NCBI GenBank assembly: GCA_951799445.1
Contig: OX637292.1
Span: forward strand, 6,575,296 to 6,639,295
DNA from: Pseudisothecium myosuroides
Taxonomy: Eukaryota; Streptophyta; Bryopsida; Hypnales; Lembophyllaceae
Direction: 5' to 3'
DNA length: 64,000 nt
The position numbers and the translations under genes are program-made. Under the pieces are notes generated by a model. That model was not told the DNA's origin and did no database searches. It saw only the letters and a list, made by a program, of their open reading frames with translations. Shown piece by piece: positions 58,358 to 64,000 of the stretch. Each line of letters begins with the position of its first letter. Position 1 is the stretch's first letter.

Positions 58358-59078
58358 GCGTTTGGATGATTCTGTCTGGTCTACGCAGGGATTAGAAGCA
58401 CTTTTTCATCCACTTTCATTTCTTTGACCTTCCATTGGTGGGTTATGAAGAATCTTCAATTGAGTTTGGGGTCTTCCCAGGGTTTGTCTTCAAGTGAATG
58501 AGAAGTTAGTAAAAAAAACGGACCACAAAAAAAAAAAAAAAAAAAAGGTTATTTTAGTGTATTTTGGGAAGTTGTTGCTCCTTGCTCTAAGTTTGAAATT
58601 TCTCCACAAAAATGATATTTTTTGAGTTTGAACCCAACTAACAAAATGAAGGTCATCTACTCTAGTCTCTACTCCAATTTAAATTTGGAAAAATTTGTAA
58701 TATTGAATATTTTATGGCAATTTGAACTTTGGGTATATTTTCAATGTCTATTATTGTTTAATTATGGAATGACACGGAAATTGAATTTACACCGTGATGT
58801 TTGTCATTGTAATATACCCACATGGTGAAATTTTCAGATTTTTGGAAACAAATTTTTAATTTGATGTGATTTTTCTTCACTTTTTCTTCAAAAATTCTTA
58901 GAAAAATCAATTTTGCACCAAAAAATCTGAATTTTTTGTAATGTAAAGAAGACATGTAATTTCATCTCTGAAAAATAAATATAAAATTTTACTTACATAT
59001 CTAGTTGCAAAATGGCAACAAATTGAGTACTGGGTAGTGAGGCTTGAAGTCAGTGGTAATGGGTCCGTCATTTAGGGG
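58353..59078. mobile_element. Possible TTAA-flanked element related to 32,863
   Basis: TTAA (58,349-58,352) precedes CCCTGGCGTTTGG. GGGTCCGTCATTTAGGGG precedes TTAA (59,079-59,082). The right end matches the piggyBac-like termini. The interior is homologous to 32,863-33,400. The left end overlaps the proposed right end of the GC-rich hAT-like element, so one of these two boundaries may be wrong. A poly-A run of about 20 lies at 58,528-58,547. Confidence 0.5.
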
Positions 59079-59082
59079 TTAA

Positions 59083-60309
59083 ACATTATAATCTTTGACT
59101 CCATTACAATGTTAATTAGTGTGATATTGTTGTGCTTTCTTCTCCTATGAGATTTCTAACGTGTCTACTTTGAATTTATACAGTTATAATTCCAAAAAAC
59201 TGAAAAAGTTTATACTTCTTATCAAAATGTATTCCGTTTTGGTCACCAAATGTCTGTTTAGAGAAAATTCCAAAAAACTCAAAACAAAACTTAAGCATTT
59301 AGGGAGCACAGGGCGTTATTGAATTTCTAATTAGAGAAGTTGCTAAATTGATTTTATATTGTACGAGTGTATGGCAAGAAATTCAAAAATATTCATCTAT
59401 GAGGGCCCTAGGCTAATTATTGCCTCAAAACCACTTGAAGTTGCCATTTTGCATTTTTGCTTGCATTCATTTACAAATAAAAAGAAAAGAAAAAATTAGA
59501 ATCTTAACATGCTAATATAGGATCATCACGTCACTTATTTCAACTGATTTGGGAAAAAAATTCATATAATATGACCTTATCGAGTTAGGAATTGAAAGAT
59601 ATTAGACTTTGATAATTTGATTGCCATTTGAGGAAAATGTTTCATTTATAAACTTTGAATTTAAAAATAAATATGAGGGAGTAGTTAATCTAAAGTCTAA
59701 CTAAAAAAACCAAAAGACTAGAACTTGATTTTTCTTTTTTTTAAATTCTTAAGGCTTAAATCGGATAGACTCCTATGATCTCTATTTCAATGGAAACTTT
59801 TTCATAAGATAGATAAACTTATGAGCTTTTGGGGATTACAATTTTTTATCTCAATCGGTACCTGGGAGCACAAGTTATGCCACAATAACTTCAAAATTGG
59901 GGAGACCGGGCAATCCAGGCAGCCAACAAAATCCACAACAATTTGAAATAAAATTTTTAATTTTTTTTTGCTTGTAGAATGTATTTTCTTCCAAGTGGGA
60001 GGCTTTTATTCATTCCACATGGATTAGTAATGTGAAAATTATGGAGTTTCCTGTTTTGCGGGCAATCATAGCAATTTCTTGAATTAAATTTTTTTCTTTC
60101 ACTTTGAATGCTAGGAACTTTCTATCTATATGGTCAAACATCACAAATTTTTTATCACGGTATCTAAGACAAGTGTAGAACAAGAATACAAGATCCTATA
60201 GGTAGATTCTCAAAGATATTTTTAAAATTTATTTGATAGGTGAACGCAGCAAAAGTGGTCATTTATGATGGTTTTGGCAAAAAAATGGCCTTGGGACTTC
60301 AGGAGATAA
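59083..60309. other. AT-rich intergenic DNA
   Basis: No gene. The part from about 59,760 resembles the interior of the 926-bp family (for example CAAGTTATGCCACAATAACT, GCGGGCAATCATAGCAATTT), so it may be a worn, inverted or nested relative. I cannot define its ends. Confidence 0.35.
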
Positions 60310-61235
60310 CCCCTAAAGGACCAAGTTGATTTTCCTATCAAAAACTATTCAAAACTGTCATTTCGATTGCAAAGTGAAGAGAACTTTTAAAAATGTTTTT
60401 TTTTTTCATATCCAACCATAAGATCTTATACTTGACTTGTATATGAATACATGGAAGAAATTTCAGAAATTTTGACCATATAAATTGTTAGGTATATGCA
60501 TATAAAGCGAAAAAAACAATTTTTTTTGCACCTCGCTTGACTAGGTTTTTCGGCTTTGAATCTTTTTAGTTCAAATTTTTTACACTACAAATTTAAATGT
60601 TCTACTTATTCATGTTAAATACTTGAGTTGAGAATCTACCAAAAAAAATTAGGAAAAAAATCACTTAATTTTCACTCATTCAAAAATTGTTAAGAGAGTT
60701 TTAGGGCCAAGATTGGGGAAAAAACTAAATTGTGGATAGCTTTTCGATGGAATTGAATCATAATAATTCCAATGGTGAAATTGTTCTAGCCAAAAAATCT
60801 AACCTTGTCTAACAACTTTTCTTGAAAAATGCTAAAAATTGCATTCGAAAATGAATTCTACAACTTATTTTTTCAAGAAGAATAGAAGATGCTTAGATTG
60901 CCCGGAACATTAAGATTGTCCACAACTTTCTCATTATTAGTCCAAAGTGAATGAAACAAAGCTTCACATGTATAATCTTTGAGAAAAAAAAATTGAAAAT
61001 AAATTATTCTGACTTCCTGTGTGTTTTTTGGGTTTTAGGGTCGAACTCCACTTTCGTTTATTGTGCCATAATTTTTGCACCCGGGAATCAAATACAATAA
61101 AAATTATATATCCACAAAGCTCTTGCAAAAATACACAACCTCCAAAAAATCCCAAACCTTTGTCTTCATATTCAAACCATAGAAACCTGCCCGGACCCAT
61201 TTTGTCCCTTGAGGGGACAAGTGGTCCTTTAGGGG
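60310..61235 (-). mobile_element. piggyBac-like non-autonomous element, copy 3 (926 bp, inverted)
   Basis: It runs from CCCCTAAAGGACC (60,310) to GTGGTCCTTTAGGGG (61,235), flanked by ATAA (60,306-60,309; one mismatch) and TTAA (61,236-61,239). Read in reverse it aligns with copy 1, including the palindromic GTCCC...GGGAC block next to the same terminus. Its length is identical to copy 1, 926 bp. No transposase. Confidence 0.75.
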
Positions 61236-61505
61236 TTAACCTAATATAAAATAGAACACTATTTTACCTACCATCTAAGCATACAAGCTTCTTATACGAT
61301 ATTACAAAAATGGCCAATAGACAAATCCAACAAACAAAGGTCAAAGGCAAAGCAACAATACACGATGTGGAGAAAAATTGATAAATGTATATGTTTTATA
61401 AATCCGATAAAGGGCAGTAACCCTTTACATATGTATACTTTGTACAACTTCCGGTATTTAATTCTATACATCTATTTAGTTGTACTGAATCTCACCCAAA
61501 ACTAT

Positions 61506-63752
61506 CTATTCTACTCCTTCGATTACAATGCCACGTGCTACGCTCTGTCTCAAAAATCTCTGCAACTCTTCTCTTGATTGCAAAGTCCTCAAAAGCTCAG
61601 CTGTCATGTCATCATATCTATCGTGTAGGTGGGAATAAATGGCATTCAAGAGTTGAGACTCATGGAAGGTATTGTCTTCAACGTAATTTGTTTGCTGCTC
61701 AAAAGTCAAATCATCTCGATATCCGATGGGATTGCCCTGAGCGTCAAATAGCAAGTTGTGAGGATGTGGTTGACGCACAAAAATGTTGTGATCTGTGTCC
61801 CAATGTCCACCAACTATCTGAGCAAAGTATACTCGACGCCCTATATCACCTTCTCCATACACCTTCTTGATTACCTCTGTCACATAGGCGTCATTCTCCC
61901 AATGTACATCAGCAATCGTTCGTGCGGGAAGGTGTCGAGTGTCCCCTCCCCACTTCCAAAACCATGTCAAGTCTTGACCCCAATATTTGCTATTACCTTG
62001 GCCCGGTAAATTTTCTTTGTTATGCTCGTAATGTGCAGGCATATAGCCTTGGAGGCCAAACATTTCGTACAGTCGTCGATGAAATGGAGCCTTGCATTGC
62101 GCACATCTCTTTCTGGTGACCATGTGGGGAATGAGACACATAGGGTGGTATAAATGTATACACGTACCGAGACTCCATCCACCCTCGGGGCCAAATGGTT
62201 CTTGGCACATAATACATGTCGTCCCGTCTTTTACAAACTCAAGAACGGTAGGCCACACTAGTGGCCTAGTGCCATCACGTTGTACAGGCCTGTACCTATA
62301 GCGCTCGATATCATATTGGAATTCCAAGGCTGGATCATGATTCCAATCAATGCTTGAATTTTCGTCTTTTACGGGCAAAGCATCGGAGAACATTTCTTCC
62401 ACTCGAGGCCACGAGGTCAGGCCAAAATAACGTCGACCTCCATCATTGAATTCCGCAGCCACTCTCTTCACTTCAGTCTGCATTTGCTCGGTCTCATTTA
62501 GTATTAAGCTGCATACCAACTTCATATTGCACAATAATCGCAGCAGGTGCTCCTTCTGAGGATTCTGGACCATTCGCTGATTTTGAGCAATTATAGCACT
62601 CATGGTCCTTTCCATGTCTGTTTGAGCTGCAGTAAGAGACCGCACATCTTCTTCAGCTTTGTTGGCGCGAATTTCCATAGTGCGCATTGCGTTTGTTAAT
62701 TCTTCAATGCTTGCTTTAGTGCTTCCAACCTCTGCTTCAGCTCGCTCGGCACGTGCACGCATAAGATCCAATGTGCCACCCTCTACACCTGGAAAATTTA
62801 CCCGAGGCCGCACCGGAAACACATTTGTATTGCTCAGGCCTGGCCTATCTTCATCTGCAGCATACGTAGCACGTTCCACTACGACATCGAGTGGTGGAAT
62901 TCCTTCCATGCTCAACCGCCTTTCATAGGCTACAAGGTCAACTTCACGCGCGACGAGTCTGGCATTTTCATCCATAAGGGCCTGAACCCTTGCTCTTTGA
63001 GCTTTCAACTCTGCAACATGTTGTCGTACTGCTTCCTCCTTTTGCGCTTGCAGTGTTTGGACTAATTGGCGCAAGCGAACCACTTCCTCGTCAACGACTT
63101 CTACTCCCTCGCCAACAACTTGTACTCCCTCATCAGCAGCTTCCACTCCACCAACTGGACCCTGTTGGTTGAGATTTATTCCAGTGCCCGTCTCAACCGC
63201 TACTTCCATCAAGTCCATCCTTGGCTGCTCAGCTTGCTCTTCCACGTTCTCGTGCACATGCGATAAATCGTCCAATGGCACTTGAGGATTGGGTGGAATT
63301 TCGCGAGCCCGGTTTGGCAATTGATTATTCCGTTTTTTGGCCAGGAAGGTACTCCAATCCACATCCTTCCCAAGAATAACATCCGGATATGCCATTTGGA
63401 TCAATGAAAGTGTGCCGTCTTTCTTTGTTCTTCGACCCCAAATGAACAATGCCACTTCAATCAGCCGCTTCTTGAGGGCCGCGTGTTGACACATGTCAAA
63501 ATTTACCACGCCTGAATTCACGTGCACCTGATATCGATCTTGGTCCCAATGGCGATTGATGTGGGCCCAATCTACATACTTCGCACATGTCGTTCTTGTC
63601 CATGGCTCACACTCATCCACCCACCCTTCGTTTGCCAAAATATTCCGGTCATTGAATGTGTCCCAATCCAGCGTTGACCTATTCCCCCTCTTCTTTCTAT
63701 TTGGGGGTTGACCTTCATGTCCTGAACCACCTGCTCCACCCTCAACGTCCAT
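61506..63752 (-). CDS. Coiled-coil / RING-H2 protein (probable E3 ubiquitin ligase)
   Basis: A continuous 748-codon frame. The ATG at 63,752 (MDVEGGAGG) follows an acceptor-like TTGTGCAG, so an upstream non-coding exon is likely. The N-terminus is basic (NRKKRGNR), then a conserved-looking globular segment follows (LDWDTFNDRNILANEGWVDE, WAHINRHWDQDRYQVH). Residues about 240-330 and 345-430 are Glu/Gln/Arg/Ala-rich coiled coils. A RING-H2 finger spans residues 513-553: C513-C516-C531-H533-H536-C539-C550-C553 (CIMCQEPF ... CIHLYHPMC ... CAQC). The C-terminal region of about 190 residues has many aromatics (DLTWFWKWGGDTRHL, QIVGGHWDTDHNIF). RING-H2 domains recruit ubiquitin-conjugating enzymes; the substrate is unknown. 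I do not recognise the overall architecture. It may be a lineage-specific, multi-copy or element-derived gene. Confidence 0.7.
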   Translation of the reverse strand: MDVEGGAGGSGHEGQPPNRKKRGNRSTLDWDTFNDRNILANEGWVDECEPWTRTTCAKYVDWAHINRHWDQDRYQVHVNSGVVNFDMCQHAALKKRLIEVALFIWGRRTKKDGTLSLIQMAYPDVILGKDVDWSTFLAKKRNNQLPNRAREIPPNPQVPLDDLSHVHENVEEQAEQPRMDLMEVAVETGTGINLNQQGPVGGVEAADEGVQVVGEGVEVVDEEVVRLRQLVQTLQAQKEEAVRQHVAELKAQRARVQALMDENARLVAREVDLVAYERRLSMEGIPPLDVVVERATYAADEDRPGLSNTNVFPVRPRVNFPGVEGGTLDLMRARAERAEAEVGSTKASIEELTNAMRTMEIRANKAEEDVRSLTAAQTDMERTMSAIIAQNQRMVQNPQKEHLLRLLCNMKLVCSLILNETEQMQTEVKRVAAEFNDGGRRYFGLTSWPRVEEMFSDALPVKDENSSIDWNHDPALEFQYDIERYRYRPVQRDGTRPLVWPTVLEFVKDGTTCIMCQEPFGPEGGWSLGTCIHLYHPMCLIPHMVTRKRCAQCKAPFHRRLYEMFGLQGYMPAHYEHNKENLPGQGNSKYWGQDLTWFWKWGGDTRHLPARTIADVHWENDAYVTEVIKKVYGEGDIGRRVYFAQIVGGHWDTDHNIFVRQPHPHNLLFDAQGNPIGYRDDLTFEQQTNYVEDNTFHESQLLNAIYSHLHDRYDDMTAELLRTLQSREELQRFLRQSVARGIVIEGVE

Positions 63753-64000
63753 CCTTGATACCTGCACAATGACACACAAAAGTCTGTATGCGAATACACT
63801 GACAAATTGTTTTGCCTTCTGTTGCGTGAAGGCAACTGAAATGTGACAAAACAAATGCCAAATGTATAACACTTCCTCTCAAATTGCAATGCAAAGCTTT
63901 CTCAAGCAAGGACAATGCAACTCAAAAGAGGAAGCGCTCAACAATGAATCCTTAATCTCACTTATACCCCCCAATTACCGAGCCGGTTGGGGGGGTAATT
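63753..64000 (-). promoter_or_regulatory. Upstream part of the RING gene and window edge
   Basis: Probable intron or 5' leader, with an acceptor-like TTGTGCAG before 63,762. At the extreme end, TTACCCCCCCAACCGGCTCG on the minus strand begins a palindromic G/C-rich motif (63,965-64,000) cut by the window edge. It could be the end of another element. Confidence 0.35.

Noticed and set aside
57909..58395. Long open frames on both strands (Pro/Ala/Arg-rich or Gly/Trp/Asp-rich) at the GC-rich island
   Set aside because: They arise from a GGACGGGCGG minisatellite whose 78-bp period is divisible by three; no start context, splice sites or domain.

Overview
This window looks like nuclear DNA of a land plant. 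The sequence is AT-rich and eukaryotic: it has GT-AG introns, long gene-poor stretches and dense layers of transposable elements. The recognisable genes are plant-type: a serine hydroxymethyltransferase of the SHM6/SHM7 subgroup, a PHT3;3-type mitochondrial phosphate carrier, an LRR-Roc-COR (TORNADO1/ROCO) protein and a decayed class-3 (oil-body type) lipase. The mobile-element mix includes DD34E Tc1 and TTAA-flanked piggyBac-like elements, which would be unusual for a flowering plant. My inference is a bryophyte, lycophyte, fern or gymnosperm, but the species cannot be fixed from sequence alone.

Layout. 1-15,260: no intact gene; a foldback repeat, one orphan exon-like segment, an AT microsatellite, a 926-bp piggyBac-like element, CACTA hairpins, a copia remnant, a long repeat with GGGTGATTGC termini and a Harbinger MITE. 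15,260-17,400: gene debris, namely a repeat-coding frame split by a hAT MITE and a frameshifted lipase relic on the minus strand. 17,980-22,300: the SHMT gene (+). 22,600-25,350: MITE and repeats. 25,742-31,897: the three-exon LRR-Roc-COR gene (-), whose 1.7-kb first intron carries another repeat copy. 33,400-33,600: a 24-bp tandem array inside an inverted repeat. 35,581-38,238: the five-exon phosphate carrier gene (-). 38,915-46,239: a pogo/Emigrant-like MITE, then a palindromic TA-flanked element, then a 4.75-kb Tc1 element with a dead DD34E transposase that was itself split by a CACTA element. 46,573-55,132: piggyBac-like elements and a nested CACTA complex with tRNA-like modules. 55,133-61,240: AT-rich DNA, a GC-rich minisatellite island and a second 926-bp piggyBac-like copy. 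61,506-63,752: a 748-codon coiled-coil/RING-H2 gene (-).

The four genes look like independent single-gene units: SHMT (one-carbon metabolism), phosphate carrier (mitochondrial Pi import), LRR-Roc-COR (GTPase scaffold/signalling) and the RING protein (probable ubiquitin ligase). Nothing suggests that they act in one pathway. The most notable content is the nesting history of the mobile DNA. It can be read from target-site duplications, one paralogous empty site, and an open frame that becomes continuous again once an insertion plus one target copy is discounted.
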